Below are positions 15,449-24,482 of a stretch of DNA of 30,530 nt, piece after piece. Each line of letters begins with the position of its first letter. Position 1 is the first letter of the stretch. This stretch comes from Zestomicrobium sp964482405 (GTDB taxonomy: Archaea > Thermoproteota > Thermoprotei_A > Sulfolobales > NBVN01). The DNA is taken from contig CAYZXH010000015.1 in the NCBI GenBank assembly GCA_964482405.1, positions 1 to 30,530 of the forward strand. The letters are read 5' to 3'. A program made the translations under genes and the position numbers. Under the pieces are notes generated by a model. It was given only the letters and a program-made list of their open reading frames with translations. It was not told the origin of the DNA and did no database searches.

Positions 15449-16435
15449 TTATTCTTCGTAAGTTGCCGGAGGATTCATCCCTATCTCTCTTAAGTCGATC
15501 CCGTAGTCCTCGATTAGTAATAAGAGTGCGGCTTGAGGAGGTATCACACCTTTCTCGGTGATTATGGCGTCCACGTATTCTGGCGGCGTAACATCGAATA
15601 CCGGATTAAATATCTTCACTCTCTCGTTTTCCTTAATCCACTCCTCCTCAACTATCTCCCTAGGATCCCTAACCTCTATGGGTACTAGCTCCCCTAGCAA
15701 AGTGTAAGGACTGAACTTGAATGTCTCAGTAGCAACGTAGAAACGAACCCTGGCTTCCTTAGCCGCTAGAGCTACTAACGAAGTACCTATCTTGTTGACT
15801 ACCGCTCCGTTAGCTGCTACAGTGTCAGCTCCCACAACCACTTTATCTACTTTCTTCATGAAATATCTTACTGACGAGTCAGGTATCACGATTACTTCAA
15901 GACCTTCCTCAGCTAGTGCCTTAGCGGTTATTAAGCCTTGAAAAGCTGGGCGGGTTTCCTTAACGTATACTACGTTGACTTTACCTTTTCTATGTGCGGT
16001 GACTATTACCGATACCGCGGCGGTGCTGTGGCAGTGAGTCATGAGGACATCTCCGTTCTCGATGCGTCTAGACCCTAACTCACTAATTATTTTGAGAGCT
16101 TCATCAGCTTTCCTTACGAATTCCTGAGCTAAGTTAATAACCGCTTGCTTACCTTCCTCCACGGAGGTAATGTTTAGTTTCCTTAGCCTGCTGAGGACGT
16201 AAGTGACAGCGTTCGGTAAAGAAACTGCCGTAGGCCTGGCGCTTTTTAGGTAGGAACCCACGCGCTCCATGTACTGGAGGAAATCACGTGTTTCGCCTCC
16301 CTTGTAATCCTCCGCGGCCTTCATCAAAGCTATGACAGCATACTTAGCTATTCTTCCAGCACCTCTTATGCTCATGTTCTTAATACCCTCATAAATCTCC
16401 ACTACCTCCCTAGGGAATCTGTGCTCACGATTCAA
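15449..16435 (-). CDS. Ribose-1,5-bisphosphate isomerase (eIF2B-alpha family)
   Basis: Isomerises ribose-1,5-bisphosphate to ribulose-1,5-bisphosphate in the archaeal AMP/nucleoside phosphate pathway that ends at RuBisCO. The two catalytic residues known for the Thermococcus enzyme, Cys133 and Asp202, have clear equivalents here: Cys135 in LMTHCHSTAA and Asp204 in VVGADTVAANG, with identical spacing of 69. The length (328) and the conserved VVNKIGT and FDVTPPEYVD.IITEKG segments fit. It overlaps the upstream paralogue by four bases, so the two are translationally coupled. AMP phosphorylase and RuBisCO genes are not in this window. Confidence 0.85.
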   Translation of the reverse strand: MNREHRFPREVVEIYEGIKNMSIRGAGRIAKYAVIALMKAAEDYKGGETRDFLQYMERVGSYLKSARPTAVSLPNAVTYVLSRLRKLNITSVEEGKQAVINLAQEFVRKADEALKIISELGSRRIENGDVLMTHCHSTAAVSVIVTAHRKGKVNVVYVKETRPAFQGLITAKALAEEGLEVIVIPDSSVRYFMKKVDKVVVGADTVAANGAVVNKIGTSLVALAAKEARVRFYVATETFKFSPYTLLGELVPIEVRDPREIVEEEWIKENERVKIFNPVFDVTPPEYVDAIITEKGVIPPQAALLLLIEDYGIDLREIGMNPPATYEE

Positions 16436-17454
16436 TCCTTACCGACCTCCACCAACAAATCCCTTAAAGACCTAATCTTGGGCGGCCATCCATAGAGGCT
16501 CGCTACCAAAACAGGTATTGCTTGAGGTGCTAAGACGCCTTTCTCGGTGATTATGGCGTCCACGTATTCTGGCGGCGTAACATCGAAGAGCGGCGCACTA
16601 ACCCTCACCCCCTTCGGAAGCTCCTGAATCCTCTCTTTAGATATGACGAGGCTTGCGTCTTCGAGGAACACTTGCTCAATTAATTCACCGAAGATGGTTT
16701 CAAACGATAATTTGTAAACTCCTGCTAAGACGAATAAACGAGCTCTAGCTTCCTTAGCAGCTAGAGCGATCGCTGAAGTACCTACCTTATTTACTACAGC
16801 ACCGTTTATCGCTATAGCGTCCGCACCGACTAACACCTTACTCACCCGCTTCATCACGTACCTAACGGCAGAGTCCACTATCAACGTGGTTTCAATTCCT
16901 AACCTGCTCAGGTTGCTGGCGGTCACCCTACCTTCCCCTATAGGCCTAGACTCAGTCACGTAAACCCTGAACACTGAGCCCCTCTCAACCGCTTTCTTAA
17001 GAGTCCTCAGTACCGTAGTACTGTAAGAGTGTGTTAAGATAGTGTCCCCGTCCTCAACCCTCTTAGAACCTATCTCAGCTATCGCGTCCCTAACCAAGTC
17101 AAGTTCTTTAATCAAGGAGTCCACGATACATTGCGTAACCTCCACGGCCTCATCAAACCCTCTCTCGTTTTTCACAGCAACAAACTCTTCGAGATATTTA
17201 CGGAGCACGTTCTCCACTACCTGCGAGGAAGGTCTGGAAGCAATCACTGAGGGGATGAAGCTGATTAGGAAGTTCCTGAACGTGTTCTTACAAGTACTTG
17301 CCGCGTCTCTTATGATCTCTAACGAGCCTATAGCAGCCTCCGTAGACCCTAACACCACGCCTCTACCAACATCTTGAATAAACTTACTAGCTCTGCGCTG
17401 AACACTCTCACATACCGCGTCAACCACGGCTTGAGACACCACCCAACACTTCAA
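16432..17454 (-). CDS. aIF2B / eIF2B-alpha-like paralogue without the isomerase cysteine
   Basis: Same family as the downstream gene, with VLVGADAIAINGAVVNKVGT and FDVTPPEYVDAIITEKG. At the position of the catalytic cysteine it has Ser143 (ILTHSYSTTVLR), which resembles the THAYSRVVLR segment of eukaryotic eIF2B-alpha; Asp212 is retained. It is therefore better described as an aIF2B-like protein, either a nucleotide/sugar-phosphate-binding regulator or an isomerase of other specificity. It is the upstream partner of a two-gene unit and overlaps the isomerase gene by four bases, which would allow a hetero-oligomer. Length 340. Family certain, function uncertain. Confidence 0.78.
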   Translation of the reverse strand: MKCWVVSQAVVDAVCESVQRRASKFIQDVGRGVVLGSTEAAIGSLEIIRDAASTCKNTFRNFLISFIPSVIASRPSSQVVENVLRKYLEEFVAVKNERGFDEAVEVTQCIVDSLIKELDLVRDAIAEIGSKRVEDGDTILTHSYSTTVLRTLKKAVERGSVFRVYVTESRPIGEGRVTASNLSRLGIETTLIVDSAVRYVMKRVSKVLVGADAIAINGAVVNKVGTSAIALAAKEARARLFVLAGVYKLSFETIFGELIEQVFLEDASLVISKERIQELPKGVRVSAPLFDVTPPEYVDAIITEKGVLAPQAIPVLVASLYGWPPKIRSLRDLLVEVGKD

Positions 17455-17555
17455 ACAGCTTATGATGTAATATTCTTTGGTAAGTTTTAAAGACTCACCC
17501 CCACTTTCAAGTATGTTCCCCAGACAGGAGGGCGAACAGTATGCTCTGGGAAAAA

Positions 17556-20540
17556 TTAGTTATTTGTTTGGTGTTTCCTTATACCTATCTTGATCCTCAT
17601 CCCCTCGATGTCCCAGTCTTCTACGAACATGTCGTTTGATACCTTATCGGAGATTTGTGTTGCTCTGACCTCCCTAGCTATGTATTCTCTCAGGGAATCC
17701 ACCGCTTCTTTAAGTTCTTTCTCGTCAGTCTCTATACCTACCTCAATGAATTCGTCTACGTATAGGTTTACTTTATTACGCATTACCTGAATCCTCCTAA
17801 TTATTTCTCGTGAGAGAGCTTCGTTAAGCAACTCTCTATCAAGTTTCTTAGGCATACAGACCGTGAACTTATCTGAGGTTAGGGTGGAGTACTCGCCTCC
17901 CTCACAAACTGAAGGTAGTTTCTCCGACAAGACCACTTCCTTAGCGTTAGCTAAGAACTTAAGTATCTCCTTAAGTTTCGCTATCTTCTCAAGCGTTTCT
18001 CTAGTAGAAGACACGTAGACTGTTCTCACAGGCCACCTCAACTTCAGGCCTAGAGAGTTTCTTAAAGCCGCGACCGCGCTGAAAGCGTTAAATACTTCGT
18101 TGAATGCCTCCTCTAATTCAGGGTTTACGTATTCCTCATCTACGCTCTCAAGACTACTCAAGTGCACGCTCTCCTCTAAAGACTTCTCATAATACCTGAA
18201 GAATCTCTGCCAGAGTACCTCGGCTAGGTGCGGGGTTACGGGAGCTAACATCTTGAGAGCTCTCTTCAGAACGTAGTATAAGACGGAGTAAGCCACGAAC
18301 CTATCACTACTCTCCTCCTCCCAAACTCTCCTCCTTATTAGCCTGAGATACCTGTGACTTAAGTCCTCAACAAAGAAGGAGATAAGGTTCTTGACAGCTA
18401 TGTGTATGTTGTATGCCTTCAGCTCTTCCAGGTATTGACTCATCACGGTATTAACTCTGGAGAGAACCCACCTATCTTCCACTCTCGCGTTCGGCAGTAA
18501 GTCACCCAACTTATGGGTTTCTGGATTGAACTTATCCAGCGTCATGTACGTGTGAGCGAACCTGAACACGTTCCAAACTATGTTGAGTGAGGTCATCACG
18601 TTCTTGATCTCGTCTTCGTTATATATGAAGGGGTCGCCGGGCGGGTACGTACTCAATATGTAGAGTCTTAAAGCGTCCGCGCCGTGCTTTCTGAGAGCTT
18701 CCTCAGCGTAGACTACGTTGCCTAGATGTTTAGACATCTTACGACCATACTTATCCAGTATTAGTCCCTGAATTAAGATGTTTTTGTATGGGGCTTTACC
18801 GGTCAGCATTACGGAAGTCACTAGGAGAGAGTAGAACCAGCCCCTGGTCTGGTCCACGCCCTCCGTTATGAAGGTGTAGGGGAATAACCTGCTGAATAAT
18901 TCCCTGTTCCTAAGGCCGTCGACGCTGGCATACCAAGCTATCCCGCTATCAATCCATACGTCGATGACATAAGGCTCCCTCTCCCACTTCTCGCAATCCT
19001 CGGTTCGTATCTCAACCCTATCTATCCAGGGTCTATGAGTTAATTCAAAGTCGCTGAATTCCCCAGCATTAATCGCCAGCTTCTTTAATTCCTCTAAACT
19101 CCCCACGACTAAGAGCTTGTTCTGGTTGTCTTTACACCTCCATATCGGTAGTGGGGTCCCCCAAATACGTGACCTGGAGAGGGTCCAGTCCCTAGCGTTA
19201 GCAACCCAATTAGTGAATCTCTCCTTAAGCTTCGGCGGGTATATATTTACCCTCTCTAACTGATCCATGAGATTATTCTTTATCTTACCTATGTCTATAA
19301 ACCACTGCTTATCAGCCCTATATATCAGCGGTGTGTGACATCTCCAGCAGTGGGGGTACGCGTGCGTTATAGTACCGGAATAAATCAGTAACCCTTTGAA
19401 TCTCAAGACCTGAATTACCTTCTTCGACGCCTCATCAACGCTAAGACCTTGGAAAACCCCGGCATCGCCGTTGAACACCCCGTTGATTTCCACGTTGCTG
19501 GTTATCGGTAAGCCGTGCTTAGAACCTAGCTCGAAATCCTCTGGACCGTGTCCGGGAGCTATGTGCACCAACCCAGTGCCTTCCTCCAGCGATACAAACT
19601 CACCTACAAGCACTTTATGAGCGTTGTCATGCAACTTATGTAGGGGGACCTCCTCACCTAACGGGTGTTCGTACTCCAATCCAGCAAGTCTCTCCCCTTC
19701 CACTACCTCAACACATTCACCCGTAACCCTGGCTAAGCTTAAGACTTCCTGCATCCTCGATTCCGCAACCCACCAAAACTCATCACCTACTCTGACCTTG
19801 CAGTAGCTACCTTTAGGGCTCACAGCCACCGCCTCGTTATCTACCAGCGTCCACGGGGTCGTAGTCCATATCAGGAGGTACGTGCTCGAGGCGTTCCTGA
19901 CTTTAAACTTCACTATTATTGATGGGGAGATCTTCTCTTCGTAACCTAGGTCTACCTCCGCGTCACTTAAGACGGTCTCACATCTAGGACAGAACGGGAG
20001 CACCCTATAACCCTCGTAGAGTAGGTTGTCATGGAATGCTTTCTTTATCAAGTACCACACGTGCTCGATGTACTCAGGCTTTCTAGTCTCGTACGCGTTC
20101 TCTAAGTCTAGCCACAACGCTATGTCGGTGGTGGCTTGTGTTTCCCAGAACTTCAGGTAATAGTCTACTAACTCGTTACACTTCCTCGTAAACTCCTCTG
20201 GAGATATCCTCTCTCCAATCTCCTTCTTATGCCTTATCCCTAACTTCTTCTCAGTCTCTACCTCGACCGGCAGGCCCTGCTCGTCCCACCCTCCCTGAGC
20301 CCACACGTTATAGCCGCGCAACCTCATGAACTTTAAAACGAAGTCCTTGTATATTCTCCCTCTTAAATGCCCTATGTGGGGAACTCCGTTCGCTGTGGGA
20401 GGTCCCTCCAAGAATGAGAATATAGGTTTTCCCTCTTCCCAAGACCTCCACTTGGCAGGTATGTTATTTGCTTCCCAGAATTTCCTAGCTTCCTTCTCTA
20501 CCTCACTCAACTTCAGGCGTCCTAAATCAATACTGGACAC
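17556..20540 (-). CDS. ileS: Isoleucyl-tRNA synthetase
   Basis: Class Ia synthetase charging tRNA-Ile. From the chosen start the HIGH motif is at residues 55-58 (PPTANGVPHIGHLRG), followed by the CP1 editing insertion. The KMSKS motif is in GRKMSKHLGN (KMSKH variant), and the C-terminal half carries the anticodon-binding helical domain. The frame is open 23 codons further upstream (to 20609), but GTG 20540 is preferred: an AAGGTGAT ribosome site sits 5-6 bases before it, and the protein then begins MSSIDLGRLKLSEVEKEARKFW, as in other archaeal IleRS. Total ~994 residues, normal. It is divergent from the phosphoribosyltransferase gene across a ~200-base AT-rich promoter region. Confidence 0.96.
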   Translation of the reverse strand: MSSIDLGRLKLSEVEKEARKFWEANNIPAKWRSWEEGKPIFSFLEGPPTANGVPHIGHLRGRIYKDFVLKFMRLRGYNVWAQGGWDEQGLPVEVETEKKLGIRHKKEIGERISPEEFTRKCNELVDYYLKFWETQATTDIALWLDLENAYETRKPEYIEHVWYLIKKAFHDNLLYEGYRVLPFCPRCETVLSDAEVDLGYEEKISPSIIVKFKVRNASSTYLLIWTTTPWTLVDNEAVAVSPKGSYCKVRVGDEFWWVAESRMQEVLSLARVTGECVEVVEGERLAGLEYEHPLGEEVPLHKLHDNAHKVLVGEFVSLEEGTGLVHIAPGHGPEDFELGSKHGLPITSNVEINGVFNGDAGVFQGLSVDEASKKVIQVLRFKGLLIYSGTITHAYPHCWRCHTPLIYRADKQWFIDIGKIKNNLMDQLERVNIYPPKLKERFTNWVANARDWTLSRSRIWGTPLPIWRCKDNQNKLLVVGSLEELKKLAINAGEFSDFELTHRPWIDRVEIRTEDCEKWEREPYVIDVWIDSGIAWYASVDGLRNRELFSRLFPYTFITEGVDQTRGWFYSLLVTSVMLTGKAPYKNILIQGLILDKYGRKMSKHLGNVVYAEEALRKHGADALRLYILSTYPPGDPFIYNEDEIKNVMTSLNIVWNVFRFAHTYMTLDKFNPETHKLGDLLPNARVEDRWVLSRVNTVMSQYLEELKAYNIHIAVKNLISFFVEDLSHRYLRLIRRRVWEEESSDRFVAYSVLYYVLKRALKMLAPVTPHLAEVLWQRFFRYYEKSLEESVHLSSLESVDEEYVNPELEEAFNEVFNAFSAVAALRNSLGLKLRWPVRTVYVSSTRETLEKIAKLKEILKFLANAKEVVLSEKLPSVCEGGEYSTLTSDKFTVCMPKKLDRELLNEALSREIIRRIQVMRNKVNLYVDEFIEVGIETDEKELKEAVDSLREYIAREVRATQISDKVSNDMFVEDWDIEGMRIKIGIRKHQTNN

Positions 20541-20757
20541 CAATATCACCTTACTCCAGGTCTTAATAAGTCTTGAAATTTTAAGCAATACAGCAGGTCT
20601 AGCAACCACTCACTACGTTGAGGAACACACCATGCGCTTCATAAAAAGGGTTTTAATGTGCGTAGTCATTTAAACATGTATATGTTAAATTTCAGGAAGT
20701 TAATGAGAGCTCAGATTTTAATACCGCTTTACCAAAGATATAGTATTGGGACGTTCA

Positions 20758-21429
20758 ATGCCTAAAATCAAGACTAAATTGGTTTCATGGGATGAGATAG
20801 TAAGCTGGGCTCGCGACTTATCTAGGAAAATCGAGGAATCTAATTACAGGCCTGACGTGGTAGTAGCTATAGCTAGAGGGGGCTTCGTCCCGGCAAGACT
20901 CGTTTGCGATTTCCTGATGATCGAGAACCTAATCTCCATTCAATCACAGCACTGGACTGAGGCAGCTAAGGTTGAGGAGAAAGCGATAATTAAGTTCCCT
21001 TACAAACTAGACTTGAACAACGGTAAGGTCTTAATAGTTGACGATATCGTGGACACAGGAGATTCCGTGCTACTCGCTAAAGATTTCATACGTAAGAATT
21101 GGAACGTGAGTGACGTAAGGGTTGCGGTACTTCAGTGGATATCCCCAGTCGCTAAGTTCAAGCCAGACTACTACAGCGTTGAGGTTCGTGAGTGGATATG
21201 GTTCCAGTACCCTTGGACGAGGCTGGAGGACACGTATCAGTTTCTTAAGAGGATCTTGAGTGAGGAGGGGAAGTACAAGAAGTCCTGGACTTTCCAAGAG
21301 TTAGTGAGTAAGTTCAAGGAGTGGTACGAAATTGACGTCGGTGAAGACTACTATAAAGACGCAGTTGAGTGGCTACTCAAGAATAAGGTCCTCAGGGTTG
21401 AGGGGGGCTACTACGTATTAACTACCTAG
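20758..21429 (+). CDS. Purine-type phosphoribosyltransferase with C-terminal helical/winged domain
   Basis: The PRPP-binding motif VLIVDDIVDTGDS is unmistakable, and VVAIARGGFVPARLVCDFL provides the pyrophosphate loop. This is the COG2236-type archaeal phosphoribosyltransferase, related to Gpt/hypoxanthine enzymes and probably used in purine base salvage. The last ~60 residues (WTFQELVSKFKEWYEID...VEWLLKNKVLRVEGGYYVL) look like a small winged-helix appendix, common in crenarchaeal members. The start is set at ATG 20758; a TTG at 20746 is in frame. A TATA-like ttttaata around 20715 suits a near-leaderless transcript. It overlaps the convergent CdvB-like gene by 12 bases at its 3' end. Confidence 0.87.
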   Translation: MPKIKTKLVSWDEIVSWARDLSRKIEESNYRPDVVVAIARGGFVPARLVCDFLMIENLISIQSQHWTEAAKVEEKAIIKFPYKLDLNNGKVLIVDDIVDTGDSVLLAKDFIRKNWNVSDVRVAVLQWISPVAKFKPDYYSVEVREWIWFQYPWTRLEDTYQFLKRILSEEGKYKKSWTFQELVSKFKEWYEIDVGEDYYKDAVEWLLKNKVLRVEGGYYVLTT

Positions 21430-21909
21430 ATACGTTTCTTTTAATTTCTCCTTAGCTACGACCTCAGCTTCTGAGATAATCTTCTTAGCTTCCTCCACGT
21501 CGGGGAGTAGCATATTCCTCGACTCAGGGAAGGTATCGAGGATGTCGTTAGCTCTATCCACCAAATCTTCAAGAACTATCGAGAGGTCAGGGATCTCCCT
21601 CACGTCACCCATCATCTTACTCAACACTTCCTTAGCTGTCGCTATGTCGTTGCTCGTGACGTTGATGAACCCGATGGTTTCTAACTTAATTATGAGGACC
21701 TCGAGAAGCGCCTCAACCTTCACGAGAGAGTTATGTAAACTCTCGTAAATCTTTATGTTCCGCAATATCTCATTCCTCAGTAAAGGCTCGTTAACTTGAG
21801 CAAGCCTGTTTTGAAGCCTGTTAATATTTTCCTGTACTCTAGACCTGTAGAAAAACACCTTCTTATGCAGTTGTTTCAAGTCAATTATAAATTTCCCGAT
21901 GTACCTCAA
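21418..21909 (-). CDS. ESCRT-III / CdvB-like (Snf7-family) protein
   Basis: A 163-residue all-helical protein. An amphipathic coiled-coil region occupies residues ~15-75 (RVQENINRLQNRLAQVNEPLLRNE repeats), followed by the segment VEALLEVLIIKLETIGFINVTSND and PDLSIVLEDLVDRANDIL. The RLETI-like motif and alternating pattern are characteristic of crenarchaeal CdvB paralogues, which polymerise during cell division and vesicle budding. No CdvA or CdvC gene is adjacent, so this would be a paralogue outside the main cdv operon. The assigned start is TTG 21909 with no ribosome site; a TATA-like element at 21941-21950 allows a leaderless message. The frame stays open ~17 codons further upstream without a standard start, encoding an IFGRR-type basic stretch, so the N-terminus is uncertain. 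Confidence 0.72.
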   Translation of the reverse strand: MRYIGKFIIDLKQLHKKVFFYRSRVQENINRLQNRLAQVNEPLLRNEILRNIKIYESLHNSLVKVEALLEVLIIKLETIGFINVTSNDIATAKEVLSKMMGDVREIPDLSIVLEDLVDRANDILDTFPESRNMLLPDVEEAKKIISEAEVVAKEKLKETYLGS

Positions 21910-22055
21910 ATTCAGCTTAGGCTCTCTAGATCTCCTACCAAATATAATAGTCCCCTAACAATAACTCAAGGTATGATAAGTATTTAAGAATACACCCTCA
22001 TACTAAAACACGCGGAAAATCTTTTTAATCTCTTTAAGACTTGTAAATATTGGGT

Positions 22056-22173
22056 CCCCCGGTAGCTCAGCGGTAGAGCACCCGGCTGTAGTCAGCCCCG
22101 GAGGGTACACAACCAAACGAGCCCTCCGGCAGGAACCGGGGGGTCGGGGGTTCGAATCCCTCCCGGGGGACCA
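22056..22173 (+). tRNA. tRNA-Tyr (GUA) with a 43-nt intron at position 37/38
   Basis: The acceptor strands 22056-22062 and 22163-22169 pair perfectly, giving the C1-G72 pair that is the archaeal tRNA-Tyr identity element, with A73 at 22170 and an encoded CCA at 22171-22173. The D arm is 22065-22079, the anticodon stem 22081-22085/22136-22140 and the T arm 22146-22162. The anticodon GTA is at 22088-22090. An intron of 43 bases (22092-22134) follows base 37. The bulge-helix-bulge is visible: bulges at 22090-22092 and 22133-22135 flank the 4-bp helix 22086-22089/22129-22132. The intron has its own 8-bp hairpin. A TATA-like element lies near 22021. Confidence 0.95.
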
Positions 22174-22329
22174 CAACAATTCTTAGGCGGGCACGGAATA
22201 ATGTTTGAAGTAACTGAACAAAATTTTAGTTAGAGAGGTTAGATGTTATGCTATGATAATTATTTATTAATTAGTTTTAAACAATACTTAAATATTATCT
22301 TGTCTTATGTCCTTGAGGTGTCTTCAAAT

Positions 22330-23700
22330 ATGTATGTTTGGGCTTTAATTGTTGTTGTAGCATATTTAATCTTTATGTTAGGTCTTGGTTTCTATACTGC
22401 TAAATATAAGATTAAGACAGCTGAGGATTTGGTACTTGCCGGTAGAAGGGTTGGTGTGTTACTCGTTGCCGCGTCTCTAGCAGCAAATAACATAGGTGGC
22501 GGTAGTACCGTGGGTGTTGCCGCCCGTGCTTACGGTGGTTGGGGCTTGTCTGCCGGTTGGTACATCATGACTGCAGCTCTAGCTATGATACCAATAACAT
22601 ACATATTTTACCTAATGAGGAGAACCAGGGCCTGGACATTACCTGATGTTATCTCGGAACGTTTTGGACCCCCATCACACATAGCTACCTCAGTGCTTCA
22701 GATGATATCCTTGTCTACATTAACAGCATCCCAGATACTTGCTTCAGGAACCATATTCGCTGCATTAACAGGTTTGTCTTTTGAGACTGGAGTTCTTCTA
22801 TCCGGGATAATAACAATCACTTACACTATATTAGGAGGATTGTGGGCTGATGTATTAACAGATTTCGTTCAGTTTCTCATGATAAGTTTAGGTATGCTAA
22901 TAGCGTTACCTTTCATAATAACCAACGTGGGCGGTTGGGACGCTATTGTCAATAACGTACCTCCTTCGGAAATGAATTTATTCAAAGTTGGCTTCAACAC
23001 TATCGGGAGTTTGTTCTTCATGTATATAATAACGTTTATTACTGGAGCAGAGATGGTGTCGAGAGCTCTGGCTTCTAAGGATGAGAAGGTAGCTATGAAG
23101 GGTTCCCTACTCTCGGGTCTGATCATGGGTCTTTACGCGTTCGTGCCGGCCATAATAGGTTTAGTCGCTTTAGGAACTATGCCAGGAATTAGGTCTAGCG
23201 ACGCTTATGCTAAGGTAATGCTCGGTTACGCGCCGGAGGTGATAGCTGGCATAGGGCTTGCGGCAATCTTAGCTGCAACAATGTCTAGTGCTGACTCAGA
23301 CATGCTAGGTGCTTCATCCATTTTCGCCATCGATATTTGGAAGAGGTACATTAAGAAGAACGCTTCTGATAGAGAGATACTAATCCTAACTAGAGTGGGA
23401 GTAGTAGTAGTCGGTGTCCTAGCCATGCTGGCAGCTCTCACGGGGTTTGATATAATCACTATAAACACGTTTGCTTTCATGTTAAGGTCGGCCGGCCCGT
23501 TCGCACCATTCGTTTTAGGGATTTTATGGAAAAACGTGACTAAAGAAGCTGGCTTCGCGGCCATAGTATGTGGCAGCATAGCTGGCGTCTACTGGAGACT
23601 CATAGGTCAGCCTTACGTTGGTGATTCAGTTTTCGGTGCGCTAGTAGGTCTCGCGGCTTTTATCCTAGTATTAATGTTGGGCAGAGCCGTGAAGAAATAA
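22330..23700 (+). CDS. Sodium:solute symporter (SSS family)
   Basis: Multi-pass membrane protein with about thirteen hydrophobic segments and SSS-family hallmarks: AEDLVLAGRRVG after the first helix, the glycine-rich ANNIGGGSTVGVA in helix 2, WADVLTDFVQFLMISLG, and AATMSSADSDMLGASS, whose serines contribute to a sodium site in this family. It would use the sodium gradient to import a small organic solute; sequence alone does not say which. The start is set at ATG 22330 because GAGGTG lies 11 bases upstream and the protein then begins directly with helix 1; an ATG at 22243 would add an AT-rich, unlikely extension. It stands alone, with tRNA-Tyr upstream. Confidence 0.9.
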   Translation: MYVWALIVVVAYLIFMLGLGFYTAKYKIKTAEDLVLAGRRVGVLLVAASLAANNIGGGSTVGVAARAYGGWGLSAGWYIMTAALAMIPITYIFYLMRRTRAWTLPDVISERFGPPSHIATSVLQMISLSTLTASQILASGTIFAALTGLSFETGVLLSGIITITYTILGGLWADVLTDFVQFLMISLGMLIALPFIITNVGGWDAIVNNVPPSEMNLFKVGFNTIGSLFFMYIITFITGAEMVSRALASKDEKVAMKGSLLSGLIMGLYAFVPAIIGLVALGTMPGIRSSDAYAKVMLGYAPEVIAGIGLAAILAATMSSADSDMLGASSIFAIDIWKRYIKKNASDREILILTRVGVVVVGVLAMLAALTGFDIITINTFAFMLRSAGPFAPFVLGILWKNVTKEAGFAAIVCGSIAGVYWRLIGQPYVGDSVFGALVGLAAFILVLMLGRAVKK

Positions 23701-23731
23701 GTGTGAGTATCGTGCAAACAAAAATTTAAAT

Positions 23732-24364
23732 TTATTGTTTGTTTTTGTAGCAAGTCTTGAAAGATACCTCTACTAATAAATACCTTAGTGATTCTATAAC
23801 TCCCCTAGCAACATCTATTTTCCTTCTGGCGTTGGGCAGTATGGCGTCTGGATAGTCTAGGTGTTGGAGGTGTTCGTATATTATCTCCATTAGGTTGAAG
23901 AACTCCATGGCTTCACTTAATGATTTCTCTAGTGAGAGTAGCGTTAGGACATATCTCTTGAGCTCCCCTATCACGTCAAGTAATCCTAGCACGTAAGGCA
24001 CGTAATCAATATCTAGCTCCTCAGAAACTACTAACTTCCTATTCTTGACCAAATTATAGAAGATTTCTGCCTCAGCATACTCGCTTAAGTAATCGATGAC
24101 CATGTTAGTGAATTCGTAACAAGGGTGTTTACTGAGTACGTCACGTAATCTAGCGTTGGCTTCTCTCAGCTTGTGAAGACTTTCCTCAGCTTCTACCCAC
24201 CTACCGGAATGTATGTAGGTTATCACGTAACCAGAATTCCTCACCATCTCGCGACCTAACTTAATCAGGTTCTCCCGAACCGCGTCACGCGCGCTTAAGA
24301 CCTCATCAATCTTAGAACTCTCTTCCCTCAACTTATTCTCGATTGCTGAAATCCATGAACTCAT
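23732..24364 (-). CDS. Translin-family RNA-binding protein
   Basis: A 210-residue all-helical protein with translin features: the early segment ARDAVRENLIKLGREMVRNSGYVITYIHSGRWVEAEESLHKLREA, then VPYVLGLLDVIGELKRYVLTLLS, and the conserved C-terminal IYEHLQHLDYPDAILPNARRKIDVARGVIESLR. Eukaryotic translin/TRAX bind and degrade small RNAs, and archaeal homologues are known as RNA-binding oligomers or nucleases. The acidic triad of TRAX cannot be assigned confidently by eye. The ATG start follows a GTGGTGTGG sequence. The gene is in the same direction as the downstream-facing phosphodiesterase gene but separated by ~90 bases with an inverted repeat. Confidence 0.8.
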   Translation of the reverse strand: MSSWISAIENKLREESSKIDEVLSARDAVRENLIKLGREMVRNSGYVITYIHSGRWVEAEESLHKLREANARLRDVLSKHPCYEFTNMVIDYLSEYAEAEIFYNLVKNRKLVVSEELDIDYVPYVLGLLDVIGELKRYVLTLLSLEKSLSEAMEFFNLMEIIYEHLQHLDYPDAILPNARRKIDVARGVIESLRYLLVEVSFKTCYKNKQ

Positions 24365-24429
24365 CTAACCACACCACATATCACTACTTACACAGACTAT
24401 AAGTGTTAGGTAGGGACCCAATACCTCAA

Positions 24430-24482
24430 CGCGTTACCGCTATTATCTATGACTACTTACGCATAGACGCGGTAATAACGCG
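24430..24482. repeat. Two-tier inverted repeat at the 3' end of the phosphodiesterase gene
   Basis: Outer arms 24430-24440 and 24469-24482 are complementary apart from a 3-base insertion; inner arms 24446-24451 and 24462-24467 pair six bases. The phosphodiesterase stop codon (24453-24455) lies in the loop. It could act as a transcript-end hairpin or mRNA-stabilising structure between the metallophosphoesterase and translin genes. Confidence 0.5.
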
